Origin: an uncultured Eubacteriales bacterium
Lineage (GTDB): Bacteria > Bacillota_A > Clostridia > Oscillospirales > Oscillospiraceae
NCBI GenBank assembly: GCA_949739085.1
Contig: CATIYU010000344.1
Span: 1-7,689, forward strand
Direction of reading: 5' to 3'
DNA length: 7,689 nt
Shown: positions 1-5,797 of the stretch, piece by piece
Numbering within the stretch: the stretch's first letter is position 1
How the letters are laid out: every line of letters starts with the position of its first letter
Notes under the pieces: model-generated
What the model was told of the DNA's origin: nothing
Databases searched by the model: none
The model's input: only the letters and a program-made list of their open reading frames with translations
Position numbers and translations under genes: made by a program

Positions 1-423
1 CGCCTCCACTACGACCGAAACAGGGAGACAATTTACCTGCTGGATGAAATCTATGAGAACAAGCTGCCCAACGATGCGGCGGCGGAGAAAATCAAGGCAA
101 AGGGGTACACGGACGCCTATATCACCTGCGACAATGCCGAACCGAAATCCGTTTCCGACTTCCGGGACTGCGGCCTGCCGGCAAAGGAGGCTGTCAAGGG
201 CCCGGGCAGCGTGGACTACGGCATGAAGTGGCTGCAAAAGCGGACCATCGTTATTGACAGGAGAAGAACGCCCAACGCCTATAACGAGTTCGTGAATTAT
301 GAGTACGAGCGGGACAGGGACGGCGAGATCATCAGCGGATACCCGGACGCTGACAATCACCTGATTGACAGCACGCGGTACGCGCTGGAGCGGGTGTACC
401 GCAGGAGGGGGGCGACAGCGTGA
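1..423 (+). CDS. terL: Terminase large subunit, C-terminal nuclease domain (5' truncated)
   Basis: The reading frame is open from base 1 to a TGA at 421-423, giving the last 140 residues of a protein whose start lies upstream. The fragment looks like the RNase H-fold nuclease domain of a phage large terminase (Terminase_3C type), which cuts concatemeric DNA during head filling. Visible signs are the strand ending in ITCDNAEPKS, with acidic D44, a mid-domain GMKWLQK segment, and the terminal DADNHLIDSTRYAL, with H120 and D123. D44 and D123 fit the second and third metal-binding acidic residues of the family. The first acidic residue and the whole ATPase domain are outside the window. The stop overlaps the portal GTG by three bases, as expected for coupled terminase-portal genes. 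The family call is from remembered motifs; I am confident of the terminase assignment and less so of the subfamily. Confidence 0.92.
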   Translation, partial: RLHYDRNRETIYLLDEIYENKLPNDAAAEKIKAKGYTDAYITCDNAEPKSVSDFRDCGLPAKEAVKGPGSVDYGMKWLQKRTIVIDRRRTPNAYNEFVNYEYERDRDGEIISGYPDADNHLIDSTRYALERVYRRRGATA

Positions 424-1838
424 CAGATATCATCAACATACTGAAATCTATGGGCTACTCCACGGTCCCTGCTTCCTTTTACGGCGAAATCGACACCTGG
501 AAGTCCTGGTATGACGGGAACGTCGGAAACTTCCACAGATACCAAGTCTACAACGGCCTGAACCGGGTGGACTGCCGCCGGTACTCTATGGGAATGGCAA
601 AAAAGGTAGCTGAGGACTGGGCTAACCTTCTGCTTAACGAAAAAGTCAAAATTACTCTGGAGGGATCAGCGGAGCAGGCTTTCTTTGACGGCGTGTGTAA
701 GGAAAACAACTTCGCGGTCAAGTCCAACGAGATGCAGGAGCTGAAAGCCGCGCTGGGGACCGCCGCCTATGTGGTTCGGGCCTCCGGGGTGGATGTGGAC
801 AGGAACACGGGGAAGATATCCAGCAGAGACGGTGCGGCCCTGAAGATCGACTATGTGACCGCCCCCAATATTTTCCCGCTGTCATGGGAGAACGGGATAG
901 TCAAAGAGTGCGCTTTTTCCAGCATCGTCATGGAGGGCGGAAAGGAATATACATACCTACAGATCCACCGCAAGGGAGAAGACGGGAACTATATTATCGA
1001 GAATCGCCTGTACCAGAACGGCACAGAAGCGGAGCTGTCAACAGTAAAGTCCATGGTGAACGTGCCGTCTGTTGTACATGCGAATTCGCCAATGCCCCAA
1101 TTCGTCATTGACCGGCTGAACATTGCAAACAATGTGGACAACACTCTGTCTATGGGCATCCCGGCTTTTGCCAACGCCATCGACCAGCTCAAGGGCGTAG
1201 ACGTGGCCTATGACAGCTATGTCAACGAGTTTGTGCTGGGGAAAAAGCGGGTGATGGTAAAGCCGGGAGCAATCAAGGACCTGGACGGGAACCCGGTATT
1301 TGATCCCAATGAGCTTTACTACTATGTTTTGCCGGAGGATACAGCGGACGGCAACATCATCCAGCCTATCGATATGACCCTGCGGACGGCGGAACACAAC
1401 GCAGGCTTACAGGATATGCTCAACGCTCTATCCAGCCGCTGCGGGTTTGGCGAGAACCACTACCGATTTGACAGCGGCAGCATTGCAACGGCTACTCAGG
1501 TCATCAGCGAAAACTCCACCATGTTCCGTACCATCAAGAAGCATGAGATCATCCTGGAACAGGCGCTGACTGAGCTGTGCCGGATCATTCTGCGGCTTGG
1601 CAATTCCGTTATGGGGATGGGACTGAACGAGGATGTGGAGGTATCCATTGACTTTGACGACAGCATCATCGAGGACAAGGATACCGATTTTGCACGGGAT
1701 ATGCAGCTTTTGAACGCCGGTATTATGAACGCTTGGGAGTTCCGGGCCAAGTGGATGAACGAGGACCCGGCCACGGCTAAGGCGTCCCTGCCCCAAATGG
1801 AGGATATGACGGACGAGGAACAGGACGAGGTGGAGTAA
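420..1838 (+). CDS. Phage portal protein, A118/SPP1-like
   Basis: The 472-residue product matches the usual length of A118/SPP1 gp6-type portals, which form the dodecameric ring at one capsid vertex through which DNA enters and leaves. The N-terminus has the pattern WKSWYDG (W27-G33), HRYQVYNG (residues 39-46), then MAKKVAEDWANLLLNEK (59-75), which I associate with A118-type portals. The C-terminus is strongly acidic (MEDMTDEEQDEVE), common in portals. I take the GTG at 420 as the start: AGGAGG at 403-408 sits 11 bases upstream and the start overlaps the terminase stop. The next in-frame ATG, at 450, would leave the ribosome-binding site too far away. The TAA at 1836-1838 directly abuts the next ATG. 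No frameshift or internal break is seen. Neighbouring terminase and minor capsid genes strengthen the call. Confidence 0.93.
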   Translation: MTDIINILKSMGYSTVPASFYGEIDTWKSWYDGNVGNFHRYQVYNGLNRVDCRRYSMGMAKKVAEDWANLLLNEKVKITLEGSAEQAFFDGVCKENNFAVKSNEMQELKAALGTAAYVVRASGVDVDRNTGKISSRDGAALKIDYVTAPNIFPLSWENGIVKECAFSSIVMEGGKEYTYLQIHRKGEDGNYIIENRLYQNGTEAELSTVKSMVNVPSVVHANSPMPQFVIDRLNIANNVDNTLSMGIPAFANAIDQLKGVDVAYDSYVNEFVLGKKRVMVKPGAIKDLDGNPVFDPNELYYYVLPEDTADGNIIQPIDMTLRTAEHNAGLQDMLNALSSRCGFGENHYRFDSGSIATATQVISENSTMFRTIKKHEIILEQALTELCRIILRLGNSVMGMGLNEDVEVSIDFDDSIIEDKDTDFARDMQLLNAGIMNAWEFRAKWMNEDPATAKASLPQMEDMTDEEQDEVE

Positions 1839-2666
1839 ATGCCGCGCTATCCGTTCAGCCCAGAGATTCTGGACGCCATCCCCGAGGAGCTGGCGGAGCT
1901 GTTCCGGGACTTGGAGATGAAGCTGTTGGAAGAGATATGCTCCCGGATCAGGATCGCGGACCAGCTCAACGAGGTCACGGTGCAGGATATCCGCGCCCTT
2001 CGCGCACACGGTATCGATCTGGAGGACATCAAGAAGGCCATTCGGAAGGCCACCAGCACCGGCGAGGAAAAGCTGGACAGGCTGTTGGACGATGTGGTGG
2101 CCCGCAATCAGCGATACTATACCGAGATGGTCGATCTTGCAGGTGTGACGGTCCCGGAGCGGCTTTTGGATCAGGAAGATATTTACGCAATCTATGAGCA
2201 GACAAAAGGCCAGTACCGTAACATTACACAGTCCATGGGATTTCTTGTCCGGCAGGGGCGGCATCGGGTCATGTTGCCGCCTGCGAAGGCTTATCAATGG
2301 GCGCTGGACAGCGCGGAGCTGCAAATCCAGTCCGGGGCCATCAGCTATAATCAGGGGATCTCTGAACAGGTAAAGCGGCTGGCGGACCGGGGGCTGTGCG
2401 TGGCGTTCGACAAAGACGGGAAGCCTCTGAAAAACCGCGTTGCCTATGAGAGCGGCCACATAGACCAGCTGGACGTTGCTGTTCGCCGCGCGGTGATGAC
2501 CGGCGTGAACCAGCTCAACCAGAAGTACCGGGAGCAGTCCATGGACTACCTGGAGACGGATTTGGTGGAAGTCACGGCCCACCTGGGGGCCCGGAATATC
2601 CCAGGACCGCTTGGATTTGAAGCGCATAGTGAGTGGCAGGGCGGTGTATATAAGTGGAGGAGATAG
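1839..2666 (+). CDS. Phage minor capsid protein 2-like, N-terminal part of a split gene
   Basis: The 275-residue product resembles the N-terminal two thirds of the phage minor capsid protein 2 family (A118 gp4-like), a head protein encoded right after the portal and thought to sit inside the head near it. The first ~120 residues are charged and helical; the end carries the family's HLGAR (248-252) and HSEWQGG (263-269) elements. The intact family, as I recall it, runs from WQG through a short linker into YPDF..GYG..NCRHSFYP. Here the frame ends at YKWRR and a TAG at 2664-2666, and the YPDF...NCRH part is encoded separately from 2886. The ATG at 1839 directly follows the portal TAA, with a GAGGTGGAG stretch just upstream. 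Reading through the TAG would not rejoin the halves, because the frame meets a TGA six codons later. The product may work with the C-terminal chain or be inactive. Confidence 0.85.
   Translation: MPRYPFSPEILDAIPEELAELFRDLEMKLLEEICSRIRIADQLNEVTVQDIRALRAHGIDLEDIKKAIRKATSTGEEKLDRLLDDVVARNQRYYTEMVDLAGVTVPERLLDQEDIYAIYEQTKGQYRNITQSMGFLVRQGRHRVMLPPAKAYQWALDSAELQIQSGAISYNQGISEQVKRLADRGLCVAFDKDGKPLKNRVAYESGHIDQLDVAVRRAVMTGVNQLNQKYREQSMDYLETDLVEVTAHLGARNIPGPLGFEAHSEWQGGVYKWRR
2637..2646 (+). repeat. Imperfect direct repeat, left copy
   Basis: CAGGGCGGTG matches CAGGGAGGTG at 2871-2880 in 9 of 10 positions. The copies are 234 bases apart, a multiple of three, and bracket the AT-rich inserted segment. 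This copy encodes the QGG of the conserved WQG motif. It could be a trace of how the small gene was inserted. Ten bases is short, and the right copy is itself a Shine-Dalgarno site, so chance or selection for ribosome binding is possible. Confidence 0.3.
2656..2661 (+). promoter_or_regulatory. Ribosome-binding site of the small zinc-ribbon gene
   Basis: GGAGGA lies six bases before the ATG at 2668. It is made from the last sense codons (TGG AGG AGA) of the upstream minor capsid fragment. It decides the start of the small gene in favour of 2668 over an upstream in-frame TTG at 2611, and it suggests translation there by ribosomes finishing the upstream chain. Confidence 0.75.
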
Positions 2667-2885
2667 GATGACGAAAACTTTCTGTGATATATGCGGAAAA
2701 GAATATAGCGGCGGAACGGGATGGGTTTTTGCAGCAGATGAAAGAGAAAAAGGAGGTCTGATTTCTCTCTGCGCAGTACTTGACTGCTGTCCAGCTTGCA
2801 AAAACAAAACCAAAAATATCAATGTTCAACATATTCTGATTGAATACTGGAAAAGTTTAGTAGAAAAGGACAGGGAGGTGGTGTG
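2667..2885 (+). other. AT-rich inserted segment splitting the minor capsid gene
   Basis: The region between the TAG of the N-terminal fragment and the ATG of the C-terminal fragment has about 40% GC by hand count and holds only the small zinc-ribbon gene. It separates two pieces whose combined length (275 + 133 residues) and motif order fit one minor capsid protein. The pieces are in the same frame, so the total added length is a multiple of three. I see no transposase, terminal inverted repeat or intron signature. The exact junctions are uncertain by perhaps 20 bases either side, because the linker between WQG and YPDF varies in the family. Confidence 0.6.
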
Positions 2886-2886
2886 A
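2668..2886 (+). CDS. Small Cys4 zinc-ribbon-like protein, inserted in the minor capsid gene
   Basis: I do not recognise this 72-residue protein as a named family. It has a CDIC knuckle (C6, C9) and a CPAC knuckle (C41, C44), with extra cysteines at C35 and C40. That spacing fits a zinc ribbon or treble clef, a structural rather than catalytic signature. After residue 50 the chain looks helical and charged (HILIEYWKSLVEKDREVV). There is no signal peptide, membrane segment or nuclease motif. The ATG at 2668 has GGAGGA six bases upstream, and the TGA at 2884-2886 shares its final A with the next ATG. By hand count the gene is 88/219 GC (about 40%), against about 60% in sampled flanking lines, with many AAA, ATA and TTA-type triplets. 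It lies between the two halves of a minor capsid gene. It therefore looks like a recently acquired accessory gene (moron); DNA or RNA binding or protein contact are possible roles but unsupported. Confidence 0.7.
   Translation: MTKTFCDICGKEYSGGTGWVFAADEREKGGLISLCAVLDCCPACKNKTKNINVQHILIEYWKSLVEKDREVV
2871..2880 (+). repeat. Imperfect direct repeat, right copy, containing a ribosome-binding site
   Basis: CAGGGAGGTG is the partner of the repeat at 2637-2646. It includes GGGAGG (2873-2878), seven bases before the ATG at 2886, and so serves as the ribosome-binding site of the C-terminal minor capsid fragment. It overlaps the last codons of the small zinc-ribbon gene. Its function as a ribosome-binding site gives a reason for its sequence other than a duplication. 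Confidence 0.35.
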
Positions 2887-3287
2887 TGGCAATTTACCCT
2901 GATTTTGTGGAGGAGTGTGGATACGGTCACGTCCAAGGGATCGGGGGAGCAAACTGTCGGCACTCCTTCTACCCGTACATAGAGGGCGTATCTGAGCGCA
3001 CCTACACCGACGCGGAGCTGGAGGCCATGAAGCCGGAAAACCGGCCCAAAATCCAGTTTGAGGGCCGGGAATACGACGACTACCAGGCTACCCAGAAGCA
3101 GCGCCAGATCGAGCGCACCGTCCGCAAGCTGAAACGCCGTAAGACCGCTTTCGAGGCGGCGGGCCTGAAGGAGGACGCTCAGGCAACGAACATCCGCCTG
3201 CGGCGGCTGAGTAAGGAATACAGCGAGTTCAGCAAAGCAGCAGGGCTCCCGGAGCAGCGGGAGCGGATGAAGGTTTTGTATCCATAA
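2886..3287 (+). CDS. Phage minor capsid protein 2-like, C-terminal part of a split gene
   Basis: The 133-residue product carries what should be the end of the upstream minor capsid protein: YPDF (4-7), GYG (12-14), NCRHSFYPYIEGVSERTY (23-40), FEGREY, then a basic, probably coiled-coil helix (about 62-118) ending in AAGLPEQRERMKVLYP. NCRHSFYP followed by EGVSE is, from memory, the hallmark of the family C-terminus. It could not be a complete member alone, as it lacks the whole N-terminal region. I choose ATG 2886, with GGGAGG seven bases upstream and a one-base overlap with the TGA of the small gene; a GTG at 2883 is a possible alternative. The family, as I recall it, has Cys two residues before A-N-C (CGxNCRH), but here that position is Gly20 (G-G-A-N-C). 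The chain may pair with the N-terminal fragment to rebuild the protein. Confidence 0.83.
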   Translation: MAIYPDFVEECGYGHVQGIGGANCRHSFYPYIEGVSERTYTDAELEAMKPENRPKIQFEGREYDDYQATQKQRQIERTVRKLKRRKTAFEAAGLKEDAQATNIRLRRLSKEYSEFSKAAGLPEQRERMKVLYP

Positions 3288-3373
3288 TTTTGATTGGCCC
3301 GATGTCGCAAAACTACGGGACAGCCGCGAGGCATAAAACCAGGGGCGACGGCCCGAAAACGGAGGTAAATTAC
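3288..3373 (+). promoter_or_regulatory. Candidate structured leader of the scaffold-capsid genes
   Basis: This 86-base gap is the longest non-coding stretch in a window where other junctions are 0-18 bases. It can fold: GGCC 3296-3299 pairs with GGCC 3350-3353, and after a four-base bulge GTCGC 3304-3308 pairs with GCGAC 3345-3349. Inside, GCC 3323-3325 and GGC 3330-3332 can close a GCGA (GNRA-type) tetraloop at 3326-3329. The helix ends eight bases before GGAGG (3361-3365), so it could affect scaffold and capsid translation. There is no U tract for a terminator, and I recognise no known riboswitch. A TTG at 3290 is open in frame through the gap, but it has no ribosome-binding site. The fold was found by eye and no energy was calculated. 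Confidence 0.3.
3361..3365 (+). promoter_or_regulatory. Ribosome-binding site of the scaffold gene
   Basis: GGAGG stands eight bases before the ATG at 3374. It fixes that ATG as the start, rather than the TTG at 3290 which opens the same frame further upstream. Confidence 0.8.
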
Positions 3374-3913
3374 ATGAGTGAACCTAACAGCAATACCAAG
3401 GCCGCTGAGGCCACCGCCCCGGCTACCGCGCCGGAGACCACCCCTGAGAAGACCTTCACTCAGGCGGAGGTAGATTCCATTCTTGGCAAGCGACTTGCAA
3501 AAGCCATGAAGGGCATGCCCGGCGATGAGGAGCTGACAGCCTTCCGGGCATGGAAGGAAAGCCAGCAGACCGAAAAGGAACGGTGGGACACGCTGACCCG
3601 CGAGCGAGACGAAGGCAAAACGGCTCTTGCCGCCGCGCAAAGCGAGCTGGAACAGCTTAAGCGGGAAAAGTTCCTGCTTGGTAAGGGTGTTCCTGCCGAT
3701 GATGTGGACTACTACGCATTCAAGATCGGGAAGCTGGTCAGCGAAACCGTAGATTTTGAAAAAGCGGCGGAACAGTTCCTGAAGGAACACACGCCGCAGG
3801 AGCCCGCGACCCCCTCCGGTGGCGTCCGCGTAGACTTTGGCGCACCGCTGGGCGGCGGAAAAAGCTCTATGACCATGAGCGATTACATCAACAACAAGCT
3901 GCGCGGCAGATAG
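3374..3913 (+). CDS. Capsid scaffold protein (DUF4355/GP20-like)
   Basis: The 179-residue product has the build of a phage scaffolding protein, which fills the prohead with the major capsid protein and leaves before DNA packaging. It begins with a low-complexity Ala/Pro/Thr stretch, followed by KTFTQAEVDSILGKRLAK (about 26-43), a pattern I know from DUF4355-type scaffold proteins (FTQ.EVD.I...RL). A highly charged helical segment, probably coiled coil, runs to about residue 100. The Gly-rich tail ends in SMTMSDYINNKLRGR, a short basic C-terminus of the kind that docks scaffolds to capsid subunits. Its place directly before the major capsid gene supports the role. The start is ATG 3374, set by GGAGG at 3361-3365. 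It ends in TAG, so amber is used as a normal stop here. The exact subfamily is uncertain. Confidence 0.8.
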   Translation: MSEPNSNTKAAEATAPATAPETTPEKTFTQAEVDSILGKRLAKAMKGMPGDEELTAFRAWKESQQTEKERWDTLTRERDEGKTALAAAQSELEQLKREKFLLGKGVPADDVDYYAFKIGKLVSETVDFEKAAEQFLKEHTPQEPATPSGGVRVDFGAPLGGGKSSMTMSDYINNKLRGR

Positions 3914-3931
3914 CCGCAGAAAGGAAAAATT

Positions 3932-4912
3932 ATGCCTGATAATACCGTTGCTATTTTGCGTGAACAGACGCAGGCGCTGATCGGGACCGAAGAGATCAAC
4001 CAGATCATCCAGTCCACCGTGGAGAACTCCGTGGCTCTCCGTATGATGACCCGGCTTCCCAACATGGCGACCAACGTCCGGGAGTATCCCATCATGGATA
4101 ACTACCCTATGGCGGGGGTCGTGGAGGGCGATAATGGACTGAAGATGACCACCAACATGAAGTGGAGCAAGAAAAAGCTCTACGCAGAAGAAATCGCCGC
4201 CATTGTGACCATCCCCGATAATGTGGTCGCTGATGCTTCCTATGATATCTGGGGGCAGGTAAGGCCCCGTCTGGAGGAGGCCGCTGGCCGCGTGATCGAC
4301 AAGGCCATCTTCTTCGGTGTGGACAAACCTGCGTCCTGGCGGGATGGTCTTGTAAACTCTGCTACGAACGCTGGAAACGTGGTGGCCGCGACCGCCGACC
4401 TTTACAAGGATGTGTTTGACGAAAACGGACTGATCGCGAAGGTTGAGGAGGACGGCTATTTCCCGGACGGGATCCTCTCTGCCGTCTCCATGCGGTCGAA
4501 GCTGCGCGGCCTGCGGGACAAGAGTGACCGTCCCTTGTTCCTGGAGAATATGCAGAACACAACGCCCTATATGCTCAACGGTATCCGGATGGAGTTCCCC
4601 CGCAACGGCGCGTTTGACCCCACAAAAGCCCTGATGATTACTGGCGATTTCACCCAGGCCGTCTATGCCATCCGGCAGGATGTGACCTTTGACGTTTTCG
4701 ACAGCGGCGTGATTTCCGATTCCGACGGCAAGGTGGTTTTCAACCTGATGCAGAACGACATGAAGGCCATCCGTATGGTCATCCGGCTGGGCTGGGACAT
4801 CTTCAACCCCCTGAACGCCATCAATGAGGACGAAACCACCCGCTTCCCGTTCGCGGTGTATAAGCCCGCTGCTTCCGCATCTGCCGCTGCGGCGAAGGTC
4901 GCGGTAAAGTAA
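3932..4912 (+). CDS. Major capsid protein, HK97 fold
   Basis: The 326-residue product is the icosahedral shell subunit. The N-terminal ~40 residues (AILREQTQALIGTEEINQIIQSTVENSVALRM) resemble the helix and N-arm of HK97-fold capsid proteins, followed by strand motifs around MTRLPNMATNVREYPIMD and the W-S-K-K-KLYAEEIAAIVTIPDNVVADASYDIW segment that resembles the E-loop/P-domain region. The later FNPLNAINEDETTRFPFAVYKP is the common family C-terminus in Clostridia phages. The protein ends with an added Ala-rich tail (PAASASAAAAKVAVK). The long N-terminal pro-domain of HK97 itself is absent, consistent with a separate scaffold gene. ATG 3932 is preceded by GAAAGGA, and the upstream gap is 18 bases. 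TAA ends the gene 16 bases before the next ATG. Position after scaffold and before connectors is canonical. Confidence 0.93.
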   Translation: MPDNTVAILREQTQALIGTEEINQIIQSTVENSVALRMMTRLPNMATNVREYPIMDNYPMAGVVEGDNGLKMTTNMKWSKKKLYAEEIAAIVTIPDNVVADASYDIWGQVRPRLEEAAGRVIDKAIFFGVDKPASWRDGLVNSATNAGNVVAATADLYKDVFDENGLIAKVEEDGYFPDGILSAVSMRSKLRGLRDKSDRPLFLENMQNTTPYMLNGIRMEFPRNGAFDPTKALMITGDFTQAVYAIRQDVTFDVFDSGVISDSDGKVVFNLMQNDMKAIRMVIRLGWDIFNPLNAINEDETTRFPFAVYKPAASASAAAAKVAVK

Positions 4913-4928
4913 GAGAGGAGGCCCCGGC

Positions 4929-5354
4929 ATGGTCTACGCAGACTATGATTTTTACGCGAATACATATTTCGGTCGGGCCATCGCCGAGGCTGATTTCCCC
5001 CGCTTTGCCCTGCGTGGCAGTCAGTACATGGACTATCTCACCCAGGGCCGGTCGGAGACCCGGGCGGAGCTGGAGGCTGTAAAGCTGTGCTGCTGCGAGC
5101 TGGCGGAGCAGTATCAAATGATCGATACGGCGCAGGCGCTGGCCCGAAAAAGCCTTTCTGCGGGGGTTGCTGACGGGCTGGAAGTCCAGAGTGAGGCGGT
5201 GGGCAGCTGGTCGAAATCCTACCGCTCCGGCGGCGACAGCGCCCAGTCTGCGGCCCAGGTGGCAGCGGAAAAGAATGCCGCCCTCTATGCCATCGCACAG
5301 CGGTATTTGAGCCGCACAGGGCTGCTGTCCAGAGCTGGGGGGTGCTGGCGGTGA
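4929..5354 (+). CDS. Head-tail connector (adaptor) protein, gp6-like
   Basis: The 141-residue product resembles the small, mostly helical adaptor proteins (HK97 gp6 / SPP1 gp15 type) that form a ring under the portal. The opening YADYDFYANTYFG followed by an Asp/Phe-rich helix start (AEADFPRFALRGSQYMDYLTQGR) is the pattern I associate with these connectors. A Cys-rich stretch, LCCCELAEQ, lies near residues 57-65. The C-terminus ends AQRYLSRTGLLSRAGGCWR. ATG 4929 has GAGGAGG at 4915-4921, seven bases upstream. The TGA at 5352-5354 overlaps the next start in a GTGA arrangement, so the next gene is likely translationally coupled. It lies first among four small genes between capsid and tail, the usual place for the adaptor. 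A general head-tail connector role is well supported; the exact ring is inferred. Confidence 0.78.
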   Translation: MVYADYDFYANTYFGRAIAEADFPRFALRGSQYMDYLTQGRSETRAELEAVKLCCCELAEQYQMIDTAQALARKSLSAGVADGLEVQSEAVGSWSKSYRSGGDSAQSAAQVAAEKNAALYAIAQRYLSRTGLLSRAGGCWR

Positions 5355-5797
5355 GTATGTTCCCCCATACCGTGACCCTGTACCAATCAGAAACGGTCAT
5401 GGATGACAAGCTCAACGAAACCATCGTCAACCATATCACCGTTCTGGAGGGCGTGCTGCTGATTGCTTCCAAGGCCGCAAACGTCCGTGCTACCGGCCTT
5501 GAGGGCGCGGACGCGGTAAACCTTCATATTCCCTTCGGCGTGAAGGCCGTGGACGGCGTTACCGGGGAGGTCAAGATATACGTTGACCCGGTAGAGGGCT
5601 GGAAAAAGGAACAGGACAAATCAAAGGTTTGGACTATCTCTATCGGCACCGTATTCGTCAAGGGAAGGGTGGTAGAACCGGACGCCAGCCGGACCGCTCT
5701 GGAGCTGGGCTATGACGATGTGTATCAGGTAACAAAGGTCGATAAGATTGACTTTGGAAGCCCGGATATGCAGCACTGGGAGATCGGAGGGAACTGA
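5351..5797 (+). CDS. Putative head completion/stopper protein (Minor_capsid_1-like)
   Basis: The 148-residue product begins VSMFPHTVTLYQSE and is predicted beta-rich throughout, as are the head-closure stoppers (SPP1 gp16 type) that plug the portal after packaging. MFPHTVTLY at the start, the central INLHIPFG-like stretch (VNLHIPFGVKAV) and the ending HWEIGGN match the small minor capsid proteins I remember from A118-like phages. Three starts are possible: GTG 5342, GTG 5351 and ATG 5357. I prefer 5351, because GGGGGTG at 5336-5342 is eight bases upstream and the start overlaps the previous TGA by four bases. ATG 5357 is a close alternative and changes only two residues. TGA ends at 5797, immediately before the next GTG. 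The family link is moderate; a head-tail joining role follows mainly from position and size. Confidence 0.72.
   Translation: MSMFPHTVTLYQSETVMDDKLNETIVNHITVLEGVLLIASKAANVRATGLEGADAVNLHIPFGVKAVDGVTGEVKIYVDPVEGWKKEQDKSKVWTISIGTVFVKGRVVEPDASRTALELGYDDVYQVTKVDKIDFGSPDMQHWEIGGN

Noticed and set aside
2611..2667. N-terminal extension of the zinc-ribbon protein from TTG 2611
   Set aside because: It overlaps the minor capsid frame, lacks a ribosome-binding site, and the CDIC motif sits naturally near the N-terminus when ATG 2668 is used.
2664..2690. Amber readthrough or stop-codon recoding joining the minor capsid halves
   Set aside because: After the TAG the same frame reaches a TGA within seven codons, and TAG is used as an ordinary stop by the scaffold gene at 3911-3913.
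2773..2787. Small perfect hairpin GCAGT-ACTTG-ACTGC in the zinc-ribbon gene
   Set aside because: A five-pair stem inside a coding frame is expected by chance; no U tract or other signal follows.
1428..2822. Long open frame on the - strand (464 codons) opposite portal and minor capsid genes
   Set aside because: It runs across the boundary between genes and the AT-rich insert, has no recognisable motif, and lies opposite well-supported coding sequence.
2795..2830. Promoter-like AT-rich stretch in the zinc-ribbon gene
   Set aside because: I could not find a convincing -35/-10 pair at proper spacing. AT-richness alone explains the resemblance.
2667..2885. Intein or self-splicing intron as the insert
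   Set aside because: The upstream frame ends in a stop, so no intein is possible. The insert is only ~219 bases, is fully taken up by a coding frame, and shows no intron core or endonuclease.
3290..3373. N-terminal extension of the scaffold protein from TTG 3290
   Set aside because: There is no ribosome-binding site before the TTG, whereas GGAGG at 3361-3365 fits ATG 3374. The extra 28 residues look like translated leader.
3179..4930. Long open frame on the - strand (583 codons) opposite scaffold and major capsid genes
   Set aside because: Its translation is low-complexity, rich in His/Arg/Gly and shows no domain. The + strand genes here have clear families and ribosome-binding sites. It is the mirror effect of a GC-rich codon pattern.
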